A DNA stretch of 64,000 bases from the NCBI RefSeq assembly GCF_000213175.1, contig NW_009799100.1, positions 2,411,734-2,475,733 of the forward strand. Reading direction: 5' to 3'. Below are positions 35,301 to 48,754 of the stretch, one piece after another (within the stretch, counting starts at the first letter, position 1; every line of letters begins with the position of its first letter). This DNA is from Neurospora tetrasperma FGSC 2508. Its lineage: Eukaryota > Ascomycota > Sordariomycetes > Sordariales > Sordariaceae. A model generated the notes under the pieces. The model saw nothing but the letters and a program-made list of their open reading frames with translations. It was not told where the DNA came from and did no database searches. A program made the position numbers and the translations under genes.

Positions 35301-38300
35301 TCGTCGTGAAGCTTCCTCCTGTTGAGGATGAAGAACTCATGATGATAGATCTCTGACGTCTCCGAGTTCTCGACCCAGATGTAATAGGACTCGGAAGTTC
35401 CATGCAAGTGGTCGTTCCAGCGGAAATCCGGAGTGACGTAGAGCTTGATCCTCAGCACGTCCCTATTCAACGGCGCAATCTCCGCCTCGACGCTGAGAGT
35501 CGGGAAGTTGTCAAGCAACTTCGTGATCTTGCCGCCCATACGATGGTTGTTGACCAAGCTGCCAATTTCGGCCGGTTCCATTTCTCTCATCGACTCAATG
35601 TTGAGGGCCTCCAGTTCGTCGAGTTTGTTGAGCACCGGCCTAGGGAGGTCACGGTCAAACTGATGGAAGGGATGCTGAAAAGCCCAGATGCGCTTTTCGA
35701 TGGACTTGGCCATGGTGAGCAGGACCAGACACTGGTGACCCCATCGCCGGTTCAGAGCAATCATGAAGAGCGCTCTACAGATACGCCCGGCTTGCTGAGC
35801 GACATAGTTGAGGTCGTTCGTTAGAGCGAAATCTTGCGGCTGCGCTCTGGAGATGTACGCTTGAAGCAGGATATTGGTCTTCGTATGCGGCTGATCAATG
35901 CCGGTGCTAACTTTGTAAGGTACGAACCTCTCGTCATGCTTCATTGCCATAAGCTCATTTGCTTCCTCGTTCCTAGACTGAATGTTGTCGAACTCGCCAC
36001 TCATGGCAATCATCTTGAGAATATCTTCCTCGGTCGAGAAAGGCCGCATCATGGAATTGAAGATCTGGACACTGGAGTGCTGGATGTAAAACTGACTGGC
36101 AATCCGACCAATATCCTTGCTACGGAGTTCTTCGGTCGTCTCGTTGAAGATGATCATCTGGCTCTGCTGCAGTGTCCTGGCAGCCTGGGTCGCCAGCTGT
36201 CGTCGCCTCTGGACCAGCGAGCGGTCATTGTCATATTCGGACCAGTCGATACCGTAGGCCATAGGATTCCGTTTCATGCGTACGAAGAGGTACGAATAAC
36301 TGATCCACTTGACGGCCTCCGGAATCGAAGTGACAGTGCCCAGGGCAATCTCGGCATTCAAGTTATCGACCAGCTTGGCCGAAAACTTGGATTCAATAGG
36401 TAGCTGATCCGTGATCGCAGTGAGGTAGTGTGCAAGCTTGTCGTGCGTGGTGCAAATCATGCCGATACCAGTGTCCTCGAACTGAGGACGACCAGCACGA
36501 CCGAAGATCTGCAGAACGTCGAGAATGCCCAAGTCAACAAACTTACCATCCTGGGCACTGTACACCTGGGTACCCTTGATGACAACGGCGGCAGCGGGCA
36601 AGTTGACACCCCAAGCCAGAGTGGCCGTACAGCAGAGGACCTTGATGACACCCTCGGCAAACAGTCGCTCCATAAGATTCCTATCTGCACGAGCCATGCC
36701 GGCATGGTGAATACCCAGGCCCTTGGGAATGAGTTCGCGGATCTCACGAGCCTTGGTTTGCTTGACGTCCCTCATGGCAGCCTCGTACTTCTCGTGGTAG
36801 CTGGGATCAAAAAGGTCGGTGCAAGCCTCGTCTGTGGCCTTTTCCAGGAGCATCTTAGCCGTGGCTTGCGTGTCCTTTCTCGAGTGAACGAAAACCATGA
36901 CTTGGTGGCCACACTCAAGCATGTCCCTGACCTTTTCAAAGGCTACCTGGTCTAGATTCTCCCGAGATTGCTTAGAGTTCGGTTTGCCCTTGACTCCAAT
37001 GAATTGTTGCTCAAGCGGGACTGGTCTGAAGGAGGCGTCAAAGTAAAAGAGCCCAGCATACTTGTTGACATTCAAGAAGTCCGCTACATCGACGTAATTA
37101 GGGAGCGTGGCACTCAACCCAACGATGCGAATGAGAGACTGTGTGCTTTCGACTTGACGCGCCGTTCTTGCCACCAAGGACTCCAAAACCGCGCCTCTCT
37201 CGTCGTGAAGCATGTGCACCTCATCGATAATGAGCAAGCGGACCTTTTGTACGAGCTCCGTGTCTCCGGTGCCCTTTCTCGTCACGACATCCCACTTCTC
37301 AGGGGTCGTGACAATGATTTGGGTTTGAACAATTTCCGACTTGGTGAGATGCATGTCACCTGTGAACTCACGGCAGCGAATGCCCAACCAGGCCAACCGC
37401 TTGCCGAGCTTCTCCGTGATTTCGGCCGCCAGAGCCTTCATGGGAGCAACGTAGACGATTTTGAAATCCTCTGCGGCAACGGCAAAGTCTGTAGCAACGT
37501 GATCCTCGAAGGGACTTGGTGTCAAGTACTGACCGACCGTGTGAAGGATGGTCAACATGGCAGCATCGGTTTTACCCTAAAAGCCCAAATTGAGCAAGTC
37601 AGCCAACCGAAATTCATCAGAACCGAGAAGAAAATTGAGAAAGACTTACAGCACCAGTAGGAGCACAAATCAACATATTCTCGCTCGTTTTATACGCCAC
37701 CGGATACACCAAGCTCTGCATCCTATTCAGCGTACTGTACCCCTTAAACGTATTCCTGCACAGTCCATCCATATCCGCGATCTTGACCAGCTGCCTCCCA
37801 GGGCCCAGGGTACCCGTCTTGCCCGCCGGGATTGTATACTCCTCGTACTTTTCAAACTCCTTTCTCTCACTCCCAGGGGGCAGCGCATACCGCTTGCCCG
37901 AATGGCTCAGCGTGTTGCCCGCGCTGTACGCCCGGTATACATGCGGGTACTCCTCCTCCTTCGCTCGGGCAGCGGCCAGCGGAGTGGACTTGTGCTCATA
38001 GTCGCGTTGGCGGAGGGCGGCCTCTCGTTGGGCTTTGCTAAGTAGGCGCAGCCCCCCGTCGCCGCCGTTACTTTGTTGTTGTTGTTGTTGCTCTTGCTGT
38101 TGCTTCAGCTGCCGCCCCACAGACGACACTAGCTCCTCCCGATGCGAGAGCAGATCGATGACAAAGTCCAGGTCGTCAAAGCCAACGAGGTCTGTCAGCG
38201 AAGACTGCAGCTCATCTTCCGATTTGCCAGAACCCAGGATATCCATGATCTGGTCCTGAAGAGCCCCGGCACCAAGGCCGGCAGCGGACCTGACGTCTGC

Positions 38301-38666
38301 GCATCGAGAGGCGAGCCAGCCGAAATCGTAGCCGGAGCCGGAGCCGGAGCCACTGGCAAATCCTCCATGCTGAAAAACTCCATCAGCGTTCTCATGGTCA
38401 TGGTAGTAATCACCACCATCAGTGAACTCGATAGAGTCCAACTCATCGTCCGAGATGAAATCCCAAATGTCTCTGGGACCGTCTCCATTTCTGGTCGGAG
38501 AGTAGGTCGAGTCGATCTCGTCGTCATCCCAGTCGCTATTGGTGGTGCTACCGCCGGCTTCACTGGAGGATGGAGGCAGGCCGGCTACGGCTGCCTTCAT
38601 GGCTTCGATTTGGGCGCGCCATGCTGCGATGTCTAAACCGCCGTCGGTGGAGGGATCGGCGGCCAT
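32399..38666 (-). CDS. slh1: Ski2-like RNA helicase SLH1/ASCC3 (ribosome-quality-control trigger complex)
   Basis: Two exons (38666-37650 and 37576-32399, 73-bp intron) give 2,064 aa. The N-terminus is acidic, with a GS repeat and a polyglutamine run (about residues 190-200). Two helicase cassettes follow, each with a winged helix and Sec63-like domain. Cassette one has APTGAGKT (to Thr342) and DEVH (from Asp457); cassette two has GSPTGSGKT (Lys1205) and DEIH. This tandem plan fits Slh1/ASCC3 and Brr2. The block TIPAGKTGTLGPGRQLVKI before the first helicase and the lack of a PLUG/PWI-type Brr2 N-terminus favour Slh1. In yeast, Slh1 pulls apart collided ribosomes within the RQT complex. The C-terminus adds a second polyglutamine tract (CAA repeats near 32700) and a Gly/Lys-rich tail. 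The first intron cuts inside the Walker A loop. Confidence 0.93.
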
Positions 38667-40007
38667 TTTGGAATTTGTTAAGTGGCTCCTAAGTCTCTTG
38701 CCTTGAATTGATGGGTGTTGTTGGAGGGCAGGTATTTTAGCTTCCCCCGAGTATACTGTGTCGTTGCCGTAAGCAAGGTGGTATTGATGTTGTTAAACTG
38801 TTGCCCCTCTCTTAGGTATGAACGAGGCACCGACAACCCTTTGAAGACTCTCCTCGGAAATGAGTTTCACTTCCCTGATTCACGCCGGATGAGTCTGTCG
38901 CCTTGAAGAAGCAGAGGCGAAGATAATTAAGCGGTTCAAGTAGTGCTGGTCTGGGCAATATGGGGTCCTGCAGTGAGCGTGGTGGCTTCCTCGGCACTGT
39001 GTAAACAGTCAGACCGAAGGGACCGACAAGTGGAAGTTGAGCAACGCACAGACCACATCTGTCCCGTTGTTTGTGCTCGTTTCCCGAAAGAGTAAAAGAG
39101 CACCTCTTGTGGATTCGTGGCTCATGTCAACAATGTTATCGCTCACGTCATACGTCTTGATACTCTACACTAGCCATGGTTGACCAGGGCGTCCCCATCT
39201 TTTCAGGGAATATCTATCTATGTTTTGTTTTATGGGTGTCGTATCGTCATACTTTGGAAATACAGCTAGAAGGGGGGGGCTGCGCACGAAATCTACAAAC
39301 CAGAAAGAGAAGAACAAAGGGGAAACAGTCAAGAGAGAAGAAAATGAAATATATTAGGAAGAGCCAAAGATCGCACCCAAACTCCGTGACCAGAATGTTT
39401 CGTTTCGCTCTCTGCCCCTCGTCCATGCTGCCAACCCAACCTCAATCCATCTATATCGATCAAGCCGGTCGTAATACTCACATGTCTCCGTATCGTCGTT
39501 GATGTCCTCAGCTCCCTAGCCTATCCATCCTACCATCCACTGGTTCTACAGCGCAATAATAACAGACCCAATAGCGATAAGCGGAAAATGAGCACGCGTC
39601 GCATCATCCGCGCCGCTCCTCCCTGCTGCTCCCGAGTGACAAGAAAGGGGTTTTCAATGAGCCCTCCAGAATAACTAAAGCCGTCTTTTCCTCTTGGACT
39701 TTAGCTTCATGACAGCCATAATAAAGTCTTGTGACCGAAGATACCTTCTTTCTCCCCTACACCGCCTCTTTGTTTCCATGCGGTAGACCCGGCCGTGCAT
39801 GTTGGTGGCCCGCAGGAAGACAGGTGCATGTTCGATAGACGTAGGCTGTAGCCAAGATAGAACTGAATGAGGCCAGACTGCTGTCATCCATACTTGGGGA
39901 GGATAAATCGGATCTCGTATCGCCATCGTGATTGTCAGTGGGCCTTTTTTTTTCCCCGCGAGCTCCGGGGTCGGGTTCCGCCGCCACACAACTGATACCC
40001 GTTTGGC
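38667..40007. other. Upstream region of slh1 and 3' flank of sec4
   Basis: About 1.3 kb with no recognised gene. The slh1 promoter lies at the left. The right third is probably sec4 3' untranslated sequence. Confidence 0.5.
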
Positions 40008-40964
40008 TTAGCAGCACTTGCCGCCGGATCCTGACCCGCTGTTGTCGCTGACGTTCACGCCCGACGAGCCGCCAGAAGCCTCTTTGCCGGATGTGTCGAT
40101 GATGCGCTTCTTGATGTCGTTGGCGAGGCTGAAGAAGGCCTCTTCGATGTTGATGTTCGCCTTGGCCGAAACCTCGAGGAAGGGAATGCCAAGTTCGTCG
40201 GCTAGCGCTTGGCCCTGTTCCTTGGAAACCGCCCTTTTTTCCTCCCAGTCGCACTTGTTTCCAATGAGAATCTTGTTGACTCCTTCCGTCGCGTGTTGCT
40301 CCACGTTGGCGAACCAGGTGCGGATATCTGCGAAGAGAAGGTCACGTCAGCAAAGGAACGAGATAACACATGGCATGGTATCCAATGGGAGACTGCTGAT
40401 GCCAGAATCTGGAGCAATGGAGAGGCACGGCACCTAGAAGGCACCAATCCATCGCATTTCGAGCGTGACCTCAAGGACCACCTCTTGACCGCAACTGCCA
40501 TGCCGTTTCAAGCGGGATGGGAATGTGTGTGCACGTACTGTTGAATGACCTTTCATCCGTCACGTCGTAAACGAGAAGAATGCCCATGGCGCCTCTGTAG
40601 TATGCCGTCGTGATGGTACGGAAACGCTCTTGACCGGCGGTATCCCATATCTGTAGCTTCACCCGCTTGCCATCGAGTTCGATTGTGCGGATCTTGAAGT
40701 CGATACCGATGGTGGTGATAAATGACGGTGTGAATGAGTCTTCGCTAAAGCGCAACAGACAGCAGGACTTGCCAACGCCCGAGTCTCCGATCAAGAGCAG
40801 CTTGATCTATGTTGGGAAGCGGTATCTCCGGTCAGCGTCTAGAAACAGAATAACCTCGCCAAACCCACTACGGGGGAGGGGGGGAACAAAAGGAATGTCT
40901 AGAGTGCGAGCGGTGAGGTGAAGCAAAGACTCACCAGAAAATCGTAATTCCTGTTACTCGACAT
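40008..40964 (-). CDS. sec4: Rab8/Sec4-type exocytic GTPase
   Basis: Three exons (40964-40935, 40806-40539, 40327-40008) with introns of 128 and 211 bp give 205 aa, a normal Rab length. The motifs are GDSGVGKS, the effector loop [40 protein letters not shown] and SAKAN, ending in GGKCC for double geranylgeranylation. The RabF block [20 protein letters not shown] and [15 protein letters not shown] place it with Sec4/Rab8 rather than Ypt1. It drives post-Golgi vesicles to the exocyst at hyphal tips. The first exon codes for only ten residues. The second junction (SFN-NIRTW) restores the family sequence exactly. Confidence 0.96.
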
Positions 40965-42922
40965 GATGAAGAACTGGTGTGGGGGTTAACGCCGCCGCCC
41001 GTCGTTTCGATTCCTTGGAATGTTTCTCTGGTTGTTCGGAATCCGGAATTCGGCAAAGGGGATATCAATCGAGATCCGGCGTTTCGAGATCGGGCTGTTG
41101 TACACTAGTAGTTGCGGGAAAGGGAATGGGGATGGAGACTGGAGGCTCGAATGGTGGTGGTGATGCGCAGTTCAGGAAACAGGCGACAGAGCAGGAATGA
41201 TGTTCAGTTGTAAGTAGGTAGTGTAGGTGAGTGAGTGGTGGTGGAATGGTGGTGGTAGTTGAAAGCGTGTCCGCAGTGCGACGTTGACGGGCCTGTCAAA
41301 ACTGCAGGGCGGTTGCACGGGTTAGTCCAGCGGAGGAGGAGTCGCAGAACGAACAAACAGGCGAGAGCGCGATGGGGTCTCCTACTCCTGCACTAGACTT
41401 GGCTGGCCGGCTACTGGGCTGCAGTGTGTACCTGGGCTCTCTCTCCCTCCAACTTTACGGGGCGATGCCGTGCGGAGATCCAATGGAAAGGCGAACAATG
41501 ACGAGGACGGGGAAGGCAGAAAGGGGTCTTGTAGCTTCCACTTGTTCAAGACCTCCCTGCGTGGAGAGGAAGGAACTGAACCGAGAAAACTGGAATGTCT
41601 CAGATGCCCCTGATGTCTGATACTATCTAATCAATGCTAACCTGGGTCCCAAAGCGCAGGGCATGGAACAGTTCAGAGCCCGGGCAACGCGATTACCATA
41701 CAATGTGAGGGTTGACGCATTTGCCTGAAGTGCTACAGAGTCGCGGACTGTGGAATGGGGGGTTATTTGTGCCCTTTACACCTGTCGGGTACCTCGACTC
41801 TAGTGTAGTGGAAGAGCGCTTGTTGCAGCGCGTGATCGTGGTCTAGGGGACGCGACTGTTCGGTACGTAATCGGTCAAGTTTCTAGAACCTACAATCGCC
41901 GCAACAACTCCACCTGATATTCCATTCTTTGTGTCCCCTTCAACCTTGCAGTAGACAGAGATACCAATGTGTTATAAATGACAGGATGAGCTCGAAGGAC
42001 AAGTTGTTGTGCATGGCGCAAAGTGTCTAGGAAACCGGAGTGAGAAAGAGACAACTCAACTGCACTCTCAACGAATGCAACCCAAGATTCAGGAACCAGG
42101 GAGGGAGCTCTGCCACAACTAGGATAGTAGACTTGGTTACCTAGTATCTAACGTCGCAGAAGAAGGTGAGCCTCGAGACCACACGAGACCATCCGTTCAT
42201 TCATCCAACACAAGACCAGCTGTCTTTATTTGTTTGTTTGACTATGAAAATTGATTAAGGGGTTTTCTTGGCTTCTTCAACAAAATGGAGTATCATGAAA
42301 GGCCAGCTGAAGCTGCAGACAGTCAGACACAGGCGACTGGGCGGTCTCACAGCAAAATGGTGATAAAGGCGGGCAGGGCGGTGAACAGTCTATACGCACG
42401 AGACGCAGTATCCGTTGATGGATCTATAACCCATATTGGCCCAATGATTTCTTCCACCATTCAAAGCCTTTTCCTGCCCTCCCGCCACACGAAAGGCGGC
42501 CCCTGGGAGACCCTGCACCCTGGTTATGCCCCTGCGTGAAGCGTGAAAAAGTCCAACAACATGCCCGTGGGGTGTTTTCACACTACGTGGACTAAACGTC
42601 GCCGCCTATAGGCACATAGGTATCCACCATGTTTAAGGGGTTAGTAGACAACTCTGTTTTGGTGTTTAGGCCCGGTACTTCCTGCGCCTGCTTACCTCTG
42701 CCATATCACCGGCACCATCTCCCTCGTGCATTCTCAAAACTCCAAGTCCCTACAGCTGTTTCATACAAACAGAAGAATCATGAAAGTCTAGTCGTTGTTC
42801 ACTAAAATACACTGATCATATCACATCACAGCTCAACTAACAATACAAAACGCTTGCCGCCAATCACCAACTCCCGCGCTGGGGATCTAGGGACAGAGGA
42901 TTGATGAAGCTCTGACAGCCAT
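40965..42922. other. Long intergenic region between sec4 and nca2
   Basis: Nearly 2 kb with no recognised gene on either strand. The left part (about 40965-41350) is the sec4 promoter and leader. Several short frames exist, none with a known motif or good codon structure. Confidence 0.5.
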
Positions 42923-45101
42923 CTATTTCTTGCCCAGCCAATCGGCGTACGCCCACCGAATCCTCTGCAGAGCCTTTTCTTGAAGAACGACATTCTTCAC
43001 ACTCGTCAAATCCTCCAGATCCTCCAGGAACTCGCGCTGGATGTCTCCAGGGAGCACTTCGGTAGCGAGCTCGCGCAACACATGCGCCTCGCAAAGCAGC
43101 AGTCCGCGGTCCTTGTACTTGAGCCCGCCCTTGGGATTGGTAGCGCCCGCAGCCAGGATTCTGTCCATGTTTCTGAGTACCCTGACGATACGACGAACCT
43201 TTTCTCCTCTGCGAAGACCCTTGCGGCTGCCAAAGACGGTCCTGAGGTATTGCACGATGCCAATGGAGACTGTGTTTGAGAGTTAGCAGTGGCATTCAAC
43301 GTTTTCTCAGACAAGATTTGAGCAAAATCACTTACCAACAACCCCGGGCGCCAAACCGACAAACCCAAAGAGCAATTCCTGGCTCTTGAGAAGCGAGTCG
43401 ATACCACTGATAGCCACCTCTAGATCCACCTTGGTCTTCTGCACTTGGATCAGCAGCGAGCGGACCAGGTCACCGCTGACGGCGCCGACCAAGGGACGAC
43501 GGAGGCCCTTCTCATAAGCCTTCAAGATAGGCGTAACATCTCCCTCCCTGACCTTTGCACGGATATCAGCAATCTGGAGGTCGGTAACGTTGGGCGACCC
43601 GACAGCCACGCTGGGGTTATCCAGCGTGAACTCGACCACCATGCGTTCCAGACTCTCCCTGTCGGCCTTGAGACTGTCGCGGCTCATAATGGCAATCTCG
43701 CTGTTGGTGTCATGGCGGATGGTACCGATGACCTTGCGGATGGGTTCGATGACCCAATTGAACCAAAAGTCACGAACGGTAATACCGAGGTTCTGGATCC
43801 AGTCGATGATGCTGTCGCGTCTCTTGACGAGGACGTACAAGATGGTTGGAGAGGATACAAGCAAAGCCAGAGTGGGAAGCCAGTACCGGACAACGCGGGA
43901 CGGCCTTCCGTTTTCGGAAACGTGTTTGGCAACGGCTGTCTTGTGCTGTAGCAAGCTATGGTCCAGAATCTGGATCAAGCGTTCGGCAACAGATGAGACC
44001 TTGGGCTTGGAGCTATCGGTAGTGCTGAAAGCGCTCCGAACGTCTCTGGCAACCTTGAAGACGCTGTCCTCGAACACCGAGAGTGGTTCGTTTGTTTCCA
44101 CCGAGTTGGTCAGAATCGCGTGCATCAGAGCAATGCTATCAACCAGCGTGCTGTCTGCCACCATGAGTCGCGATTCGAGGCCCTTGTCCTCTTCGGCCTT
44201 TCGATCAAAGGCAAGCCCTTCGTCCACTAGAATTCCTAGCGCGGCAGCGATCGTCTCCCTGAGCTTTTGGAGCTCTGCTCGCTTTCGGCGAGCTTCAGCG
44301 CGGCACAGATCGACTGGAGAGAGAACCTTGCGTCGAAGGTTGGAGACTGAAGTCACATCCATGCTTTGCCGCACGATGGAGTAAAACTGTGACCACTTCT
44401 GTGACATTCCCTCACTGAGAGATGCACCCGATTGCGCCGCTTCGACTTCTGACTGCTGCTGCAAGTGAATGTTCCGAATCTGTTCACACACCACATCGTA
44501 GACCTCTTTGGCGCGAGACCACGCCCTAGCCGGTGCGATTTGCGTCGCGTACAAACAGCTTTTGAGATACGAACTGAGCACATCGTCCCAGTACCATATC
44601 TCATCGCTGAGGGGCATGATTTGGTCAAAGAAGGTGTTCATCAAGATGCCGTAAGTCTGAACCGTAGCCTTGGCCACCAGGAGCCATTCGATATCACGCT
44701 CATACTGGCTCTCAACGCCGACCTCTCCCTGCTGGGCAAGTTCCTTCTCCGTGGCCAAAACCGAATCCTCCAGTAGTTGCTTGATACGAGAAGGGGGCAG
44801 AAAGGTGCCGGACCGAGAGGCAGTAGACAAAATCCTGGCTATGCGCAAGAGCTCATCGGCACGGGGTGAAGGCGGCTCGCTCACGGCCGTGAGCAACCCC
44901 GTCTCTTGTTGATCATGCTCGGCATCCTGGGTCGAGCCGGGCTCCAGTCCCACGATCCTGTCAATGAGTACGTCCAAGTGACGCACCTTGCTGTCAAGAG
45001 AAAAGTCATGTTAACACCACCGTCCATCATCGAGACAAACTGACAAGTATGTCCTTATATGAGAGACCCCGGAAGAGTACTGACTCGGCCACAATCGCCA
45101 T
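42923..45101 (-). CDS. nca2: Nca2-like mitochondrial protein (ATP synthase expression control)
   Basis: Three exons (45101-45085, 44990-43336, 43269-42923) with introns of 94 and 66 bp give 672 aa. The first exon is only 17 nt and its donor is GTCAGT, an unusual but used type. The central part is helical. Membrane-like segments occur at YWLPTLALLVSSPTILYVL, near the tryptophan-rich stretch after it (DFWFNWVIEPI), and in the conserved motif LLFGFVGLAPGVVVSIG. The C-terminal NCA2 domain contains the basic loop GSRKGLRRGEKVRRIVR. In yeast, Nca2 with Nca3 influences expression of Atp6 and Atp8 from mitochondrial mRNA, and it sits in the mitochondrial membrane. The molecular activity is not known. 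The second intron sits inside the FVGLAPG motif and its removal restores VVVSIGIVQYL. Confidence 0.88.
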
Positions 45102-47049
45102 GGTTCGACTGGTTGGTCCCCTAACCCTGCAAACGAATGGTTCTGGGCTTCGGGACAATTACAGCAGCTAATGTAATATGAGGATGGTGGAAAGTTCCGA
45201 ACTGTTCGGGATTTCGTCTCGCCGGTGCTTGGCTACCAGGCCCTTTCGCCGGAAATACGAAGGGAAGGGTAAGTAAGGTTCGCCCCAAACGGCCTCTCAG
45301 CCTCGCTCAAGGACGCGTAAAAGTGGCGATATGGAATCTCGGCAACAACACTGGAAATAGTGACTGGATATGATAAGTGCGATCAGGCCATATGACCGGT
45401 ACCGGATGTGAAGATTGCCGAGATGGTCAGTTCCTGTTCAAGGCCTCGGGCTGTCACTGTCGAACCCGGAAATATGGGATGAGGTGGGGATGTTTCTTTG
45501 GGCTTGACAAGCGGGGCGGGCGGGCATCCGAAACCCACCGAGTGATGATCGATGACAGGATTGGTAAGGCGGGGATGGGAGCCGACTGACTTGCGACTTG
45601 GTTCGGCTGCGATCCGGTCAAAGGAGAAATGCGTGGTAAGATGATGACAGTTGAGCCTCATCAATGAATGACCTGATGAGTTGATTACCTGTTGTCGGCA
45701 AGTTGTACATGAGTAGTTACCAAGGAAATGTGCTACAGAATATTGTAGAGTCAGGCACAACCAAATGAAGGTCGAATCGAAGCTCAAATGTCAGCCTATG
45801 ATGTCCAAGGATGGATTGCAAATGCCAAGTCCAACTTTCAAAGGCGGTGACAAATTGCCGATGCCAAAAACCTCAGATTGTCAACCACGGCATTGAATTC
45901 GGGGACACAACTCGTAGTTTGGCAATGTTCTCTGACCCATTCCCGAATACCAGATGTTTGGAACCATACCGGACTGTTTGTGAAAGCATCCACGAACGCG
46001 CTTTGGGGAAAAAGTGACGATCCCATTTAACGTAGTGTAGCTGCTCCGCTCGCTGTCGCCGCTCAGGTACGTACCGTATGGAAATTACCGATGCCAACTG
46101 TGCCAGTTCGCCGTCAGTGGCTCAACGTCCCAATCCAACTGGTCCATCACGCCAACCCCCCTGGCGACCTGATTTGCCTGGGTGGTGCATGGCAGGATGG
46201 CAACGAACCAGCCGAAGAAGAGGTGGGATCACGGTGTGGATGCAATCGTTCCATATCACTGGCAAACTCCGGGCAATTCGAGGTTCTCGATGGGAGATTC
46301 CATGCCACAAAGGGATGGAGATGTGTGTTGTATTGTAAACTACAGTACCTTTGTGTGTCACATAGCCGACCTCTACCGACCGCAGTGGTGAGACACAGTA
46401 CATAGAATAGTGTACAGGTATGAAAAAGTTATGCTTGGTCGAGATCAATACCACACACATGCCGCAGTATCTCCGCGTAGATCACTTCAACTTCCATTCC
46501 TTATCTGATGGAATTTCGCCCTCAGCTTCCCACCCCGCGGTGACGTGGTCAGTGCCTGTCACCCAATGAACTCAAAAGATAGGAGCCCAAGGAGGAACAA
46601 TGGCACATCTCAATGCACGGCAAAGCATGGTGTTGGGATTCCATTGCTTGGCGGGCTCTCTGTTTCATTGAGCACTCGCTGAGAGTCGTCGTCCGATCAT
46701 TCGAACTTGGTGAAACAACATCCAAGAGTGGGTCCGGAAGGCGGAAACAACAACTTCGCAGTGGGCCGATTCTGGGGTCATTCCCGTCATTGGTCAATCC
46801 AACACGTCTCTCAGGGGCTCCCGCCAAAGGACACCAAAGGCAAAAGGACAATAAAAAATCCAGCAAACCCCTAAACTTGTCAGTCGCCTTTCCCTAGCAT
46901 CCCACTTGCTCTTGGACGCGGTCGACTGTTTCTTTTTCTTGCCCCGGTTTCCTCCACGCGCATATCTTCTTTCCTCGCTGCAGGTCCCTCATCGCGTTCC
47001 AACACCCAGCAACACCTAATTGGAGCCGCCTCTTCTCTATCCGCCCACC
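45102..47049. other. Long divergent intergenic region between nca2 and erg25
   Basis: About 1.95 kb separating divergent promoters. No gene or RNA was recognised. The C/T-rich stretch just before erg25 (about 46900-47040) resembles a fungal promoter and leader. Confidence 0.5.
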
Positions 47050-48169
47050 ATGGCTTCGGCAGTCCTGTACGTTCTTGTTTACCATCGCGCGCCTGGATCA
47101 AAAGCTGACTCGTATCGTCCATCATCTAGTAATGCGACCGTCGTTGGCCTGAGCTCGACAGACACATACTTCACCGTCTTGGAGGAGGTTTCCAAGTACA
47201 ATGTTCAGCTGAGCTACCCCGAGAAGCTCTGGGCGGTACGCGGCCCCTGCAACCCAACCCCGAAACGCCGGGACGAGACACGAACAAGGATAGCTAACGT
47301 TGGACGATAGGCGTGGTATCTGTGGATGCAGAACGACGTTCTCGCGACCGGTCTCATGAGCTTCTTTATGCACGAGATCGTCTACTTCGGCAGGTCGCTC
47401 CCGTGGATGATCATCGATGCCCTCCCCATGTTCAACAAGTACAAGCTGCAAAAAGTTAGTGCCCAACAAAGCATAACCCGAGACTCAAAGGCAAAAGAAA
47501 CTAACCACCACATAGGAAAAACGCCCCACCTGGAGGGAACAGTTCGAGTGCGCCGGTCTCGTTCTCCTCAGCCACTGCACCGTTGAACTCCCTCAGATCT
47601 GGCTCTTCCACCCCATCGCCACTTACTTCGGTCTCGACTATGGCGTGCCCTTCCCTCCCCTTTGGAAGATGGCCCTTCACATCTGCATCTTCTTCGTCAT
47701 GGAGGATGCCTGGCACTATTGGAACCACCGTGCGCTTCACTACGGCCCTCTCTACAAGGCCATCCACAAGATTCACCACACGTACAGCGCGCCCTTTGGT
47801 CTCACCGCCGAGTACGCCTCCCCCATTGAGGTTATGCTCCTCGGTATTGGTACTGTAGGATCCCCCATCCTCTGGGTTTCCATCACCAAGGACCTCCATC
47901 TCGCCACCATGTATGTCTGGATTGTCCTCCGTCTCTTCCAGGCCATCGACGCCCATTCCGGCTACGACTTCCCCTTCAGCTTGCGCCACTTCCTCCCCTT
48001 CTGGTGCGGTGCCGAGCACCACGATGTCCACCACGAGCGCTTCATCGGCAACTATGCCTCCAGCTTCCGCTGGTGGGATTACTGCCTCGACACCGAGGCC
48101 GGTGAGGAAGCTGCCAAGGCTCGCCGTGCCAAGAAGCTTGCGGCCATCAAGGCTAAGAAGGCCCAGTAA
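47050..48169 (+). CDS. erg25: C-4 methylsterol oxidase (ERG25)
   Basis: Four exons (47050-47066, 47130-47235, 47311-47454, 47516-48169) with introns of 63, 75 and 61 bp give 306 aa, typical of the family. The fatty-acid-hydroxylase histidine boxes are intact: HRALH (160-164), HKIHH (173-177) and HHDVHH nearer the C-terminus; they hold the di-iron centre. Hydrophobic segments between the boxes make it an ER membrane protein. It oxidises the C-4 methyl groups of sterol intermediates in the ergosterol pathway together with Erg26 and Erg27. The first exon is 17 nt and ends inside a leucine codon. The C-terminus is lysine-rich ([12 protein letters not shown]), consistent with an ER-retention tail. 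The third donor is GTTAGT. Confidence 0.96.
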
Positions 48170-48754
48170 ATGGGTGGAGTTTATGGATCCGCTGTTATGA
48201 TACCGTCCACGGTATTCGTACTGTTGTCTTCCAAGGTCTTCTATTCGACCTCACTAATTTTGGACAACGCATCACCAAACAACGGGGAAGAAGGAAGGGA
48301 AGAACCACCTAACGATGGGAATTGGTCCATGAGACAAATCAAGCAAATAAGGAGCCAATAAAGGGTAGAAACGGGTTGGTTCATTTCGTTTGAAAGACAA
48401 GAAGGGAGGCACGGTTTCCGTCAAACACAGACCGACCGATGCACACCTCCACACAAAAAAGGCGTTTGGAAGGGGAAGAGAGTTGCGTTGCACCTCTGTT
48501 GCCGTACGCGCGCGGTGGTGCAGTTGGGGAGGGAGGCTTTTTCCTTCTCGCTTCTATTAATTCTTGTACATAGCTGATTCCTTCTTTCGGCGTCCTCCTC
48601 GGCAAAGCACCACCCCGTGCCCAGCCCTCTACCCCTTCCATACAAAGCCCTTTTAATAATCTAGTAATGAAAGGATCATGAAAGTAAAATACATAACCTA
48701 GATACACTTACATACACCCTTGATCACTCCTGAGTGAAGCTTCTGTCATTTACT
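48170..48754. other. Convergent 3' region of erg25 and the dehydratase gene
   Basis: About 585 bp between two converging stop codons, probably both 3' untranslated regions. No other feature was seen. Confidence 0.5.

Noticed and set aside
34070-35356. 428-codon plus-strand open frame
   Set aside because: It is exactly antisense to the conserved helicase cassette of slh1; composition reflects the codon bias of the opposite strand.
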